From: Coriobacteriaceae bacterium
Lineage (GTDB): Bacteria; Actinomycetota; Coriobacteriia; Coriobacteriales; UMGS124
NCBI GenBank assembly: GCA_019421015.1
Contig: JAHZGC010000014.1
Coordinates: 1-32,807 of the forward strand
DNA length: 32,807 nt
Direction: 5' to 3'
Shown here: piece by piece, positions 14,001 through 21,556 of the stretch
How the letters are laid out: each line of letters starts with the position of its first letter
Position numbering within the stretch: the first letter of the stretch is position 1
Translations under genes and position numbers: made by a program
Notes under the pieces: model-generated
Databases searched by the model: none
What the model was told of the DNA's origin: nothing
Seen by the model: the letters and a program-made list of their open reading frames with translations, nothing else

Positions 14001-15757
14001 AGGGAATCAACGGCACTGAGGGCCAGACCGGCCTCGTCGCCGGTGCCCAGGCGCTCGACGACGGGCTCGCCAGCGCCAAGACCGGTGCCGACACCCTGGC
14101 GGCCGGCGCCGCCAAGCTCGCCGCCGGCGTGAACGGCGACGGCACCGCGGCCAACCCCGGCCTCGTGAACGGCGCCAACGACATCGCCACCGGTGCCACC
14201 CAGCTCTCCGACGGCGCCAAGACCGCCAAGGCCGGCGCCGACAAGCTTGCAAGCGGCGCCACCCAGCTCTCCGACGGCGCCACCCAGCTCTCCGCCGGCA
14301 TCGACGATGCGGCCAGCGGCGCCTCCCAGCTCGACAGCGGCCTCGGCACGCTCAAGACCGGCTCGGCAACCCTGGCGGCCGGCGCCACCAGGCTCGCCGC
14401 TGGCGTGAACGGCGACGGCACCGCGGCCAACCCCGGCCTCGTGAACGGCGCCGCCCAGCTCCATGACGGTGCGGTCCAGCTTGACGAGGGGCTCTCCAGC
14501 GCCAAGGCCGGTGCCGACCAGGTGGCCTCCGGTGCCACCCAGCTCCACAGCGGCAGCTCCGAGCTCTACGCCGGCATTGTGAGCGCCGACGACGGTACCA
14601 AGAAGCTTGCTACCGGCGCCGACCAGCTCATGAGCGGCGCCACCCAGCTCTCCGACGGCGCGGGCCAGCTCAAGGACGGCCTCGCCCAGGCGGTGAGCGG
14701 CACGGCCGACGCCAAGGCCGGCGCCGACAAGCTTGCAAGCGGCGCAGACCAGCTCCACGGCGGCAGCTCCGAGCTCTACTTCGGCGTCGTGTCCGCCGCA
14801 TCGGGTGCCCGTCAGCTCAACGACGGCGCGGGCCAGCTCGTCGACGGCCTCAAGACCTCCCAAGACGGCGTGGGCAAGCTTGCCAGCGGTGCCGGCGACC
14901 TGTACGACGGCATGAAGTCGCTCGACGACGGCGCGGCCAGCCTGGTCGACGGCAACAAGCAGCTCTACGACGGTTCGGTCAAGCTCACCGACGGCCTCAA
15001 GAGCGCCAAAGAAGGTGCCGACCAGCTGCACGACGGCCTTAAGGACGGCGTGGAGAGCATGCCCCAGATGAGCGAGAAGGTCATCGAGGACCGCTCCTCC
15101 ATGATGTCCCAGCCCGTCGAGGTCGACACCGACAAGATGACCACCGTGGCCAACTACGGCACCGGCTTCGCCCCGTACTTCATCGCCCTGGGCCTGTGGG
15201 TCGGCGCGCTCATGACCACGTTCCTCATGAAGCCGCTCAACAACCGTCTCATCGCCTCGGGGGCGAGCCCCGTCATCGCGGCGTTCTGCGGTTACGTGCC
15301 CATGCTCATCGTGGGTGTGGTCTCCTCGGTGCTGCTGTGCCTGATCATCCAGTTCGGGCTCAAGTTCACCATCGACTTCCCGGTCATGTTCTACCTGTTC
15401 ACGATCCTCTCGACGATCTCCTACGCGAGCATCATGCAGATGTTCATGGCCGCCTTCGGGTTCCCCGGCAAGTTCCTCGCCATCATCTTCCTGATGCTGC
15501 AGCTCACGAGCGCCGCCGGCACGTTCCCCATCGAGACCTGCCCCGAGTTCTTCCAGGTCATCTCTCCCTTCGTGCCGATGACCTACGTGGTCGACGGCCT
15601 GCGCCACATCATCAGCGGCATCGCCCTGGCACCGGTGGCCAAGGACGTGGCGGTGCTTGCGGCGTGGGCTGTGGTACCGTTCCTGATCACCTGCTTCGTG
15701 GCGCGCCGCCGCCGCACGGTCACGCTCAACCAGCTCCACCCGCTCATCAACCTGTAA
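11048..15757 (+). CDS. YhgE/Pip-family membrane protein with very long X3-Leu-X2-Gly heptad repeats
   Basis: 1569 residues, well above the 700-1000 common in this family. Residues ~25-46 form the first membrane segment, followed by the YhgE/Pip N-terminal domain (VPVAVVNEDRGATLDDG). From ~190 to ~1345 runs an extracellular region of xxxLxxG heptads (for example LKDGTGQLVDG and LSDGATQLSAG). A non-heptad helical part interrupts it at ~630-910, and seven short inserts of the form VNG-x4-5-GL occur in it. The end (~1372-1560) has the ABC-2-like membrane segments of the family. Relatives include Lactococcus Pip (phage infection) and proteins linked to type VII secretion or large-molecule export; the role here is unknown. 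The start is GTG 11048 after AAGGAGGTG, overlapping the ATPase gene. Confidence 0.9.
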   Translation: MRNPLRGIRFALLDFNNAKGSIGTKIAMVAIISIPLIYGALFPLAFYDPYGNIDKVPVAVVNEDRGATLDDGSSLDVGDELVQSLKDSDEGMKWEYVDAETANAGMEDGTYYMALYMPPDLSERVASAESDTPEKGELVLVQNEAKNLIASMIGSSAVQRIQAELNSTISERYFDTIFTTVSDSVDKLQDAVEGSGELSEGLETAYKGSDELETGLKKAYDGSKDLKDGADKLLDGTSTLKDGTGQLVDGSAQLLDGAVKLSDGTGSLVDGSDKLQSGAATLTHGLADLSSGADQLDSGLGQLADGSTKLYDGATKLDDNMPALVDGASQIDSGAKQLSDGTAKLKTGAATLDSGLGTLESGATSLDSGLGQLSAGADRLVTGSATLQAGAETLAAGVNGDGTAANPGIVAATQQISDGASKLKEGSGALVGGMGKLKDGAGSLTAGLDSAKTGASDLANGVAQLQGGADRLSAGAATLAAGAQAIQDGVNGSSETPGLLTGAQSLASGLGQLKTGADQLVSGTQLLQAGVDGALVPGAKQLADGTALLKAKVNGSDGQPGLVAGTSSLVDGLTQLESGAQRLVDGAAAVDGALGASDKADTIVGGATQLSGGLGQLSDGLAGAAPALEQAKQQLDAANADAAKVQESAGKLQADLGTVSAMPGKVTDALGSVANDIAVAQGKLQEIYGAKDTQAQELNAATVGAEAAASSLEGASATLGGLSVPALGGAADSVNGAAGAVGDALTAIDAAMAALPAEGADDARAQLQAARDSAANAQGAISGAQGSISTAQDGLNGLAASIDSVRTQVNDGLNSVYEVKEHVGVAALDTSNVDVAQSSLAGALTTMDGLNQELSGFSPAVEGLQATASELSAGLTALNSDAAALLSTANSQMESLGALSGNVGALKTGADQLASGATELEKKVSGELLPGAQQLLAGASAAKAGAQTLATGAQTLVGAVNGSDEQVGLADGANELYQGVLTIQQGINGTEGQTGLVAGAQALDDGLASAKTGADTLAAGAAKLAAGVNGDGTAANPGLVNGANDIATGATQLSDGAKTAKAGADKLASGATQLSDGATQLSAGIDDAASGASQLDSGLGTLKTGSATLAAGATRLAAGVNGDGTAANPGLVNGAAQLHDGAVQLDEGLSSAKAGADQVASGATQLHSGSSELYAGIVSADDGTKKLATGADQLMSGATQLSDGAGQLKDGLAQAVSGTADAKAGADKLASGADQLHGGSSELYFGVVSAASGARQLNDGAGQLVDGLKTSQDGVGKLASGAGDLYDGMKSLDDGAASLVDGNKQLYDGSVKLTDGLKSAKEGADQLHDGLKDGVESMPQMSEKVIEDRSSMMSQPVEVDTDKMTTVANYGTGFAPYFIALGLWVGALMTTFLMKPLNNRLIASGASPVIAAFCGYVPMLIVGVVSSVLLCLIIQFGLKFTIDFPVMFYLFTILSTISYASIMQMFMAAFGFPGKFLAIIFLMLQLTSAAGTFPIETCPEFFQVISPFVPMTYVVDGLRHIISGIALAPVAKDVAVLAAWAVVPFLITCFVARRRRTVTLNQLHPLINL
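14126..14452 (+). repeat. Near-identical DNA repeats inside the YhgE/Pip gene
   Basis: A 51-base stretch at 14126-14176 recurs exactly at 14402-14452, 276 bases (92 codons) later. It encodes the insert VNGDGTAANPGL. A diverged third copy begins near 12237. A 35-base stretch at 14225-14259 recurs exactly at 14711-14745. The frame is kept in every copy, so copy-number change would lengthen or shorten the protein by whole repeat blocks. Confidence 0.85.
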
Positions 15758-15767
15758 GGAGGACCCC

Positions 15768-16409
15768 GTGGCTATGTTTGGGCAAACGGTTTCTGCGCGT
15801 CCCGCCCGCTCCACCCGCAAGGGTGCCGAGACGCGCCAGCGCCTTCTTGACGCCGCCGCCGAGCTGCTCGGTGCCGGCGGCCTCGAGGGCATAGCCATGG
15901 CTGACGTCGCAGAGCGGGCCGGCGTGAGCAAGGGCTCGGCGTACTACTACTTCTCAGACTGCGACCAGATCGTCCACGAGGTCGTGGTCTCGGAGCTCGA
16001 CTCGATCACGGCTGCCTTTGAGCGGGCGGCTGCCAGCGCCACCACGGCGCGGGACGCTTTGGCCCGCATCGCCGGCTCCTTTACGGACATGCTGCGGCGC
16101 GACCAGCCCCTCGTGAGGTTCGTCCTGGGCGCCCTGCAGACGGGCGACGCCATCGGCGAGGACGGCGACGAGCGCTCCCGCCTCTCGCGCCGCCTAATCA
16201 ACCTCGTCCGCGTGCAGCTTGAGCGTGGGAAGGTGGAGGGCAGCGTCCGTCCCGGCGTGGACGTGGGGCTTGCCTCGGCGGCCATCCTCGGGGCGTTTTT
16301 GGGGGCCGCCGTCTCGAGCGCGGCGCTGCCCGTCGCCTCCGAAGAGGGGTTCTCCCAGATTGAGGCGTCGCTGCTCGATTTCATCTCCCACGGCGTGGCG
16401 ACGGCGTAA
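15768..16409 (+). CDS. TetR-family transcriptional regulator
   Basis: 213 residues with an N-terminal TetR DNA-binding domain. The recognition region GIAMADVAERAGVSKGSAYYYF sits at about 41-62 (given here as IAMADVAERAGVSKGSAYYY), and a ligand-binding helical part of ordinary length follows. It is the last gene of the ABC/YhgE operon, ten bases after the YhgE stop and before a terminator, so autoregulation of that operon is the natural expectation. The start is GTG 15768, four bases after AAGGAGGA; ATG 15774, ten bases after it, is an equally possible start that removes two residues. The inducer is unknown. Confidence 0.92.
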   Translation: MAMFGQTVSARPARSTRKGAETRQRLLDAAAELLGAGGLEGIAMADVAERAGVSKGSAYYYFSDCDQIVHEVVVSELDSITAAFERAAASATTARDALARIAGSFTDMLRRDQPLVRFVLGALQTGDAIGEDGDERSRLSRRLINLVRVQLERGKVEGSVRPGVDVGLASAAILGAFLGAAVSSAALPVASEEGFSQIEASLLDFISHGVATA

Positions 16410-16447
16410 GAAGGGGAGAAGGCCGCTGTCCGGTGGTTCTGCCTGCG

Positions 16448-16478
16448 GGGCCGCTCCTGATGGGGCGGCCCCTTTTAC
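16448..16478 (+). terminator. Rho-independent terminator of the ABC/YhgE/TetR operon
   Basis: An 8-bp stem GGGGCCGC/GCGGCCCC with a ten-base loop, followed directly by TTTTA, about 40 bases after the TetR stop codon. Confidence 0.88.
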
Positions 16479-16599
16479 GTGCGTTCTTGTGAACGGGGCC
16501 CGAGAGGCCCCTACAGCCTGCGTTTGGCTTTATGTAAGACCCGTGTGTCCCGCGGGCGTCCTTTCTCCGACGCCCGCTTGCACATACACTTGTTCTCAC
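16479..16599 (+). other. Region between the TetR terminator and the SAM riboswitch, with two hairpins
   Basis: Part of a 455-base gap without genes. It holds GGGGCC-CGAGA-GGCCCC (about 16496-16512) and CGGGCGTC/GACGCCCG around CTTTCTCC (about 16553-16577). The metK promoter should lie here; TATGTA at 16531-16536 is a possible -10 box, but no matching -35 was seen. The hairpins have no clear T tract and their role is not known. Confidence 0.45.
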
Positions 16600-16766
16600 A
16601 TCCATCAGGAGGGGACGCGTGCGGGCACCGGCTCGCTCGCGTTCCGTTCGAGCCGAGGGACCGAGCCCTATGACGCTCCGGCAACCATTCCTACCAGGAA
16701 ACGGTGCCAATTCTCGGCAGGTGCCGCACCCTTATGCGCGAGGGTATAAGACGCCTGGAAGATGGG
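16600..16766 (+). promoter_or_regulatory. SAM-I (S-box) riboswitch upstream of metK
   Basis: The conserved S-box segments appear in order: ATCAGGAG, GAGGGACCGAGCCCTATGA (the kink-turn and P3 region), GGCAACC (16680-16686), GGTGCCAATTC, and a 3' segment TGGAAGATGG. P1 pairs CCATC (16602-16606) with GATGG (16761-16765). P4 pairs CAGGTG with CGCCTG around an ACCCT/AGGGT hairpin. Placement before S-adenosylmethionine synthetase fits feedback by SAM. An extra hairpin of about 34 bases (around 16612-16645) sits between the 5' P1 strand and P2, which is not part of the standard fold. Confidence 0.92.
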
Positions 16767-16787
16767 GGCTCGTGGGACACCTCAAGA

Positions 16788-16860
16788 CCCCGTACCAATC
16801 GACCTGCGGGGGGATGCCTCCGCGCACCGGCGCCTCGAGGTGCCAGAAACGGGGGACACG
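16788..16860 (+). promoter_or_regulatory. Candidate translational expression platform of the SAM riboswitch
   Basis: There is no stem followed by a T run between the riboswitch and metK. CCCCGT at 16788-16793 can pair with ACGGGG at 16849-16854, which is the only purine-rich site before ATG 16865, or with CGGGG at 16807-16811. A GGCGCCTCGAGGTGCC hairpin lies between. Switching between these pairings could expose or hide the ribosome binding site. This is inference from pairing alone. Confidence 0.4.
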
Positions 16861-16864
16861 ACCC

Positions 16865-18151
16865 ATGACGCTCCACCAAAACCGCGACTTCCTCTTCACG
16901 TCCGAGTCGGTGACCGAAGGCCACCCCGACAAGGTGTGCGACCAGATCTCTGATGCCGTGCTCGACGCCATCCTTGCCAAGGAGGCGCGCCTGCAGGCAG
17001 AGGGGTACGTGTCGCCGACCGGCGAGGCTGCCGACCTCACGCGCGCCCGTTGCGCCTGCGAGTGCCTGGCCACCACGGGCCTTGTGCTCGTGTCGGGCGA
17101 GATTCGCACCTCGGCCTATGTCGACGTTGAGTCCATCGCCCGCGAGGTGCTCGACAGCATCGGCTACAACCGCGCCAAGTACGGTTTTGACGGGGGCACC
17201 TGTGCGGTGCTCAACGCCATCCACGGCCAGTCGAGCGACATCGCCCAGGGCGTCGACGAGAGCTTCGAGGTCCAGTGCGCCGCCGACGACGAGGCCTGCG
17301 ACCCGCTCGACCTCATCGGTGCCGGCGACCAGGGCATGATGTTCGGCTATGCCGTGAACGAGACGCCCACCCTCATGCCCATGCCCATCTACCTGGCCCA
17401 CCGCCTGGCCGAGCGCCTGGCCTATGTGCGCAAGGACGGCATCGTGGGCTACCTGCGCCCCGACGGCAAGACCCAGGTCACCGTGCGCTACGAGGACGGC
17501 CAGCCCGTGGCGGTCGAGAAGATTGTGGTGTCGACCCAGCACGACGAGGAGGTCGAGTCCCAGGAGCGCATCCGCGAGGACGTGATCAACGAGGTCATCC
17601 GCCCCGTGCTCGACGCCCAGGGCATCGACTGGTCGAACGCCGAGATTTACGTGAATCCCACGGGGCGCTTTGTGACCGGCGGCCCCATGGGCGACACGGG
17701 ACTCACGGGTCGCAAGATCATCGTGGACACCTACGGCGGCATGGGCCGCCACGGCGGCGGTGCCTTTAGCGGCAAGGACTGCACCAAGGTCGACCGCTCC
17801 GGCGCCTATGCGGCGCGCTGGGTGGCTAAGAACGTGGTGGCCGCCGGCCTGGCCGACGAGTGCGAGGTGCAGTTCGCCTACGCCATCGGTGTGGCGCGCC
17901 CCCTCTCCCTCATGGTCGACACGCGCGGCAGCGAGCACGTTCCCGTAAAGGCCATCGAGGACGCCGTGCGCACGGTCTTTGACCTGCGCCCCGGCGCCAT
18001 CATCGAGGACCTCGACCTGCGCCGCCCCATCTATGCCAAGACGGCCGCCTACGGCCACTTCGGTCGCGAGGACCCCGACTTCACCTGGGAGAAGACCGAC
18101 CGCGCCGAGGCCCTGCGCGCCGCCGTGGCCGAGGCCGGCTACGAGCTCTAA
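16865..18151 (+). CDS. metK: S-adenosylmethionine synthetase
   Basis: Makes S-adenosylmethionine from methionine and ATP in the cytoplasm. 428 residues. Visible family motifs are FTSESVTEGHPDKVCDQISD at 11-30 (metal and ATP site), GAGDQGMMFGYA near 155, and GGGAFSGKDCTKVDRSGAYA near 295. Its frame is open upstream to 16619, but ATG 16865 gives the family N terminus and everything before it is riboswitch leader. A GGGGG lies 10 bases before the ATG. priA begins ten bases after its stop, so the two are almost certainly cotranscribed. Expression should fall when SAM is plentiful because of the S-box leader. Confidence 0.97.
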   Translation: MTLHQNRDFLFTSESVTEGHPDKVCDQISDAVLDAILAKEARLQAEGYVSPTGEAADLTRARCACECLATTGLVLVSGEIRTSAYVDVESIAREVLDSIGYNRAKYGFDGGTCAVLNAIHGQSSDIAQGVDESFEVQCAADDEACDPLDLIGAGDQGMMFGYAVNETPTLMPMPIYLAHRLAERLAYVRKDGIVGYLRPDGKTQVTVRYEDGQPVAVEKIVVSTQHDEEVESQERIREDVINEVIRPVLDAQGIDWSNAEIYVNPTGRFVTGGPMGDTGLTGRKIIVDTYGGMGRHGGGAFSGKDCTKVDRSGAYAARWVAKNVVAAGLADECEVQFAYAIGVARPLSLMVDTRGSEHVPVKAIEDAVRTVFDLRPGAIIEDLDLRRPIYAKTAAYGHFGREDPDFTWEKTDRAEALRAAVAEAGYEL

Positions 18152-18161
18152 CCGGGGTTTC

Positions 18162-20501
18162 GTGGACTCCCTGTTCTCCCTCGACGACCTGGGCCTGGCC
18201 CCTGCGGGCTACGCCCAGGTCGTCGTCGACATCCCCACCCGCGCGCTCAGCACGCCCTTCACCTACGCGGTGCCCCCGGAGTTGGCCGCCCAGGTTGCGG
18301 CCGGTTGCTGCGTCGTGGTGGACTTCGGCCGCCGTCCGGCGGTGGGCTACGTCCTGTGCATGCGCCCCCAGCTCGAGCCGGGGCTCGACCCGGCCAAAGT
18401 GCTGCCCATCAGGCAGGTCCTGGCCGAGCCCTCCTTCGACGAGGCGGCCGGCGAGGCGATCCTGTGGATGGCGCGCGAGTACGCCGCGCCCCTTGCCGAG
18501 TGCGTGCGCCTCTTCTGCCCCCCCGGCTGGGTCGCCAAGATGGCGCGCGACGAGGCCACCGGCCTGTGGGCGCTCCAGCAGGCCCACGTGGCCCCGGCCG
18601 ACGACCGCTGGGTCGCGCTCACCGAGCAGGGACGCTCCTATACGCCGCGTTCCAACGCGCGCTCGGAGCAGGCGGTGCTCAGGGCCTTGGAGAACGGCCC
18701 GGTGCGCCAGGTGGAGCTCGCCCTCGAGGTGGGGGGCGTCTCGGCCGTGGTGTCGCGCCTGGCGAAGAAGGGCGTCGTCGCGGTGGAGCGGCGGCGGCGC
18801 GTGCGCGGGGCCGGCGATTCCACGAGGCTCTCCACGGCCTCGGCCCCCAAGCGCTCCGAAGACGAGCTCACCGCCGGCCAACGCGAGGCCCTGGCGGCCA
18901 TACGGGCAGCCCGGCGGGCCGCCTGCGGCGACGTGGTGCTCGTCGACGGCGTGACGGGGTCGGGAAAGACCGAGGTCTACCTGGCCGCCATCGAGGAGAC
19001 CCTGGAGGCCGGCCGCGACGCCTGCGTGCTCGTGCCCGAGATCTCGCTCACCCCCCAGACCGTGGGCCGCTTCAGGGCGCGCTTCGGCGACCGTGTGGCC
19101 GTGCTGCACTCGCGCCTCGGCCTGGGCGAACGCTTCGACCAATGGGACATGGTGCGCAGCGGAGAGGCCCGCGTGGTCGTGGGTGCCCGCTCGGCGCTCT
19201 TCTCGCCCCTGCGCGACCCCGGGCTCTATGTGATCGACGAGGAGCACGAGTCCACCTACAAGCAGTCGAGCGCCCCGCGCTACCATGCCCGCGAGGTGGC
19301 CGCCCACCTGGCGCGCCTCCACGGCGCGGCGCTGGTGCTGGGGAGCGCCACGCCTTCCCTGGAGTCCCTGGGCCGCTGCCGGGTGGGGGAGTACGGGGGC
19401 TCGTCGTGGACCCGCGTGGCCATGCCCGAGCGGCCGAGCTCGCGCGCGCTGCCGAGCGTCGAGGTGGTCGACATGGCCCAGGAGTTCGCCCAGGGGAACC
19501 GCTCGATCTTCTCGCGGTCGCTCGCCCGGGCGCTCGACGAGGTGGTGGAGCGCGGGGAGAAGGCCGTCCTGCTGCACAACCAGCGCGGCTTTGCCAAGTT
19601 CCTGCTGTGCCGGGACTGCGGCTTTGTTCCCCAGTGCGAGCAGTGCTCGACCTCGCTGACCTACCACGAGCGCGGCCATGTGCTCATGTGCCATACTTGC
19701 GGGCGCACCTATCCGGTTCCCGCGGTCTGCCCCGAGTGCGGTGGCCACTATCTGCGCCAGCTCGGTATGGGGACCCAGCGCATCGAGGACGAGCTGCGGG
19801 CCTACCTGCCCGACGGCTTCACGGTGGTGCGCATGGACGCCGACACCACGAAGGGCAAGGGCGGCCACGAGCGCTGCCTCGAGGAGTTCGACGTGGCCGA
19901 CTCTGCCGTGCTTCTCGGCACCCAGATGATCGCCAAGGGGCTCGACTTTCCTGAGGTGACGCTCGTCGGCGTGGTCCACGCCGACACGGTGCTCAAGGTG
20001 AGCGACTTTAGGGCGGCCGAGCGCACCTATGCCCTGCTCGAGCAGGTGTCGGGCCGCGCCGGGCGCGGGGAGCGCCCCGGCAAGGTGATCATCCAGACCC
20101 ACCAGGCCGACCACCCTGCCATTCAGGCGGCGGCCCACCACGACCGCGCGATCTTCACCGACTGCGAGCTGCCCCAGCGCGGGGAGGCCGGCTACCCGCC
20201 CTATGCGCGCCTCGCCAACGTGCTGCTCTGGGGAAAGGATGAACGGGTGGTGGCCGAGGCGGCCCGGGCGGCCGGCCGTGCCGTGACCGACGCCCTGCGG
20301 GAGGCCGAGCCGGGGGCCGTGGTGCTGGGCCCGGTGGAGTGCACCATCTCGCGGGTCGACGGTCGCTACCGCCAGCACATCCTTGTGCGTGCCCGCAGCG
20401 AAGCGCCGCTCGGGCCCATCCTGGGCGATGCGCTCGCGGGTCTCTCGCTGCCGCACGGGCTGAGCATGGCCATCGACGTGGATCCCTACGACATGCTATA
20501 A
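18162..20501 (+). CDS. priA: Primosomal protein N', replication restart helicase
   Basis: 779 residues. PriA reloads the replicative helicase at stalled forks. The N-terminal DNA-binding domain includes VDIPTRALSTPFTYAVP. Helicase motifs are intact: Walker A GVTGSGKTEVY near 264 and DEEH (VIDEEHESTYKQ) near 359. The zinc-binding insert at about 482-528 carries paired cysteines (CRDCGFVPQCEQC, CHTCGRTYPVPAVCPEC). Many high-GC actinobacteria have PriA versions with lost helicase motifs, and this one keeps them. The start is GTG 18162, ten bases after metK; the site before it (CCGGGG) is weak, which suggests coupling to metK translation. The metK-priA order is common in Actinobacteria. Confidence 0.95.
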   Translation: MDSLFSLDDLGLAPAGYAQVVVDIPTRALSTPFTYAVPPELAAQVAAGCCVVVDFGRRPAVGYVLCMRPQLEPGLDPAKVLPIRQVLAEPSFDEAAGEAILWMAREYAAPLAECVRLFCPPGWVAKMARDEATGLWALQQAHVAPADDRWVALTEQGRSYTPRSNARSEQAVLRALENGPVRQVELALEVGGVSAVVSRLAKKGVVAVERRRRVRGAGDSTRLSTASAPKRSEDELTAGQREALAAIRAARRAACGDVVLVDGVTGSGKTEVYLAAIEETLEAGRDACVLVPEISLTPQTVGRFRARFGDRVAVLHSRLGLGERFDQWDMVRSGEARVVVGARSALFSPLRDPGLYVIDEEHESTYKQSSAPRYHAREVAAHLARLHGAALVLGSATPSLESLGRCRVGEYGGSSWTRVAMPERPSSRALPSVEVVDMAQEFAQGNRSIFSRSLARALDEVVERGEKAVLLHNQRGFAKFLLCRDCGFVPQCEQCSTSLTYHERGHVLMCHTCGRTYPVPAVCPECGGHYLRQLGMGTQRIEDELRAYLPDGFTVVRMDADTTKGKGGHERCLEEFDVADSAVLLGTQMIAKGLDFPEVTLVGVVHADTVLKVSDFRAAERTYALLEQVSGRAGRGERPGKVIIQTHQADHPAIQAAAHHDRAIFTDCELPQRGEAGYPPYARLANVLLWGKDERVVAEAARAAGRAVTDALREAEPGAVVLGPVECTISRVDGRYRQHILVRARSEAPLGPILGDALAGLSLPHGLSMAIDVDPYDML

Positions 20502-20543
20502 AGGGGCCGCAGAACGGGTGGGTTCCGGAAGAAAGGGGAGGCC

Positions 20544-21113
20544 ATGGCCGGAGCATTGGACTGTGGGTCGGCTGGTTTTGCCCGGGATGACGGCGGTGCC
20601 GAGTTTTGGAACCAGCCGGATGGGCACCGTGCCGAGCTGATCGACGGCATTCTTTACGACGTGACGCCTCCAGGGACGGCTCACCAGCGGTTGTCGCGCG
20701 ACCTGCTGATGCAGCTCGGGTCTTTTATTCGCGAGACCGGGGGGCCGTGCGAGGTGTTTTCGGCTCCCTTCGCTGTTCGGGTGACCCCAGACGATCGGAA
20801 CTGGTTCGAGCCCGATCTGACGGTGGTGTGCGACCCTTCGAAGATATCGGAGCGCGGGTGCGAGGCCACCCCCGACCTCGTGGTCGAAATCGTCTCCCCC
20901 TCGACCCAGCGTCGCGATTACATCACCAAGACGGCCCGCTATGAGGAGGGTGGCGTTCGCGAGTATTGGATCGTGGACCCCGCTGCCGGCCATACCACGG
21001 TATGGCGCTTCGACGCCGAAAGCGTGGCTCCGCGCGTATACGCCTTTGGCGATTCGGTGCCGGTGGGCATCTGGGACGGGGCGTGCGAGGTGAGGGTCGG
21101 GGAGCGCGGGTAG
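20544..21113 (+). CDS. Uma2-family (DUF820) putative endonuclease
   Basis: 189 residues with the PD-(D/E)xK nuclease fold seen in Uma2/DUF820 proteins. Candidate active-site residues are Glu31 (AELIDG), Asp91 (EPDLTVV), Glu115 (DLVVEIVSPS) and Lys129 (YITKTARYEEGGV). The family hallmark VREYWIVDP is at 138-146. ATG 20544 follows AAAGGGGAGG. It begins 42 bases after priA and could be read from the same transcript, but the family is patchily distributed and often multi-copy, so this is probably an acquired gene. The biological target of such proteins is not established, and no methylase or antitoxin gene is next to it. Confidence 0.9.
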   Translation: MAGALDCGSAGFARDDGGAEFWNQPDGHRAELIDGILYDVTPPGTAHQRLSRDLLMQLGSFIRETGGPCEVFSAPFAVRVTPDDRNWFEPDLTVVCDPSKISERGCEATPDLVVEIVSPSTQRRDYITKTARYEEGGVREYWIVDPAAGHTTVWRFDAESVAPRVYAFGDSVPVGIWDGACEVRVGERG

Positions 21114-21192
21114 CTAGGGTTCGCGGGCGACATGTTCGTCGAAGGGGCACGGATGCCACATGGGAATGAATCCGTCGAAACTACGGTGCACG

Positions 21193-21234
21193 ATGTGCCC
21201 TTTTGTGGGCGTATTTCTCCGAGAAAGGGCACAT
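21193..21234. repeat. Palindromic repeat of the TCTCCGAG family, short form
   Basis: A perfect 11-bp stem ATGTGCCCTTT/AAAGGGCACAT encloses a 20-base loop. The right side of the loop, GGGCGTATTTCTCCGAG after TTTTGT, closely resembles the right side of the hairpin at 28021-28085 (TTTTGCGGCGATATCTCCGAG read in two parts). No T run follows, so it is not a normal terminator. Confidence 0.6.
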
Positions 21235-21423
21235 ATGTCATAAATTGATGAATTATTTTCAGTAAATGATTATTGAGAGAGCTCCGGGCCGATTCGGTGC
21301 TTGCTTAAGGCGCGTTCGGGACCCGCTTGGGGCTCATCGGGATCCCCGTTCGCGGCTGGGCCTGGACTCGTTCGCAAATCCCCCCTGGCCGGGTCTGGGC
21401 GCCCCGTTTCCCGCGTGCCTCAT

Positions 21424-21466
21424 CAAAACGCCCCCGCCGCCGACTCCTTCTCGGCAGCGGGGGCGT
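21424..21466 (-). terminator. Rho-independent terminator of the acyl-CoA synthetase gene
   Basis: CGCCCCCGCCGCCGA pairs with TCGGCAGCGGGGGCG with a single mismatch and a seven-base loop. On the minus strand the stem is followed by TTTTGATG. It lies about 90 bases past the stop codon of the synthetase gene. Confidence 0.8.
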
Positions 21467-21556
21467 GGGGCTTCTCCATGCCATGGGCGATGGCGTCTTA
21501 ATAACGTGGGACGTCCTGGCCGCCGGGCTCCTGCGCCCGCTGGTCCATCCGCCTCG

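Larger units (their letters stand above)
21114..21556. other. Gene-free region after the Uma2 gene
   Basis: A 443-base gap between convergent genes. It contains a palindromic repeat (21193-21234), an AT-rich stretch at about 21235-21280 that stands out from the GC-rich surroundings, about 140 bases with nothing recognised, and the terminator of the acyl-CoA synthetase gene. The composition change may mark a junction of acquired DNA. No tRNA or integrase is present. Confidence 0.5.

Noticed and set aside
11700..15050. Possible CRISPR-like or tandem non-coding repeat array
   Set aside because: The periodicity is that of Leu/Gly heptads in one continuous reading frame. Repeat lengths are multiples of three and no spacers of fixed length exist.
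12527..15931. A 1134-residue open frame on the minus strand opposite the YhgE/Pip gene, and other long antisense frames opposite 226-1683, 6197-7876, 18162-20501 and 25697-27070
   Set aside because: High GC content leaves few stop codons in the alternate frames. These frames show no family motifs, while the opposite strand encodes clear families with ribosome binding sites.
20544..21113. Type II restriction system or toxin-antitoxin module at the Uma2 gene
   Set aside because: There is no methyltransferase, specificity subunit or small antitoxin gene beside it.
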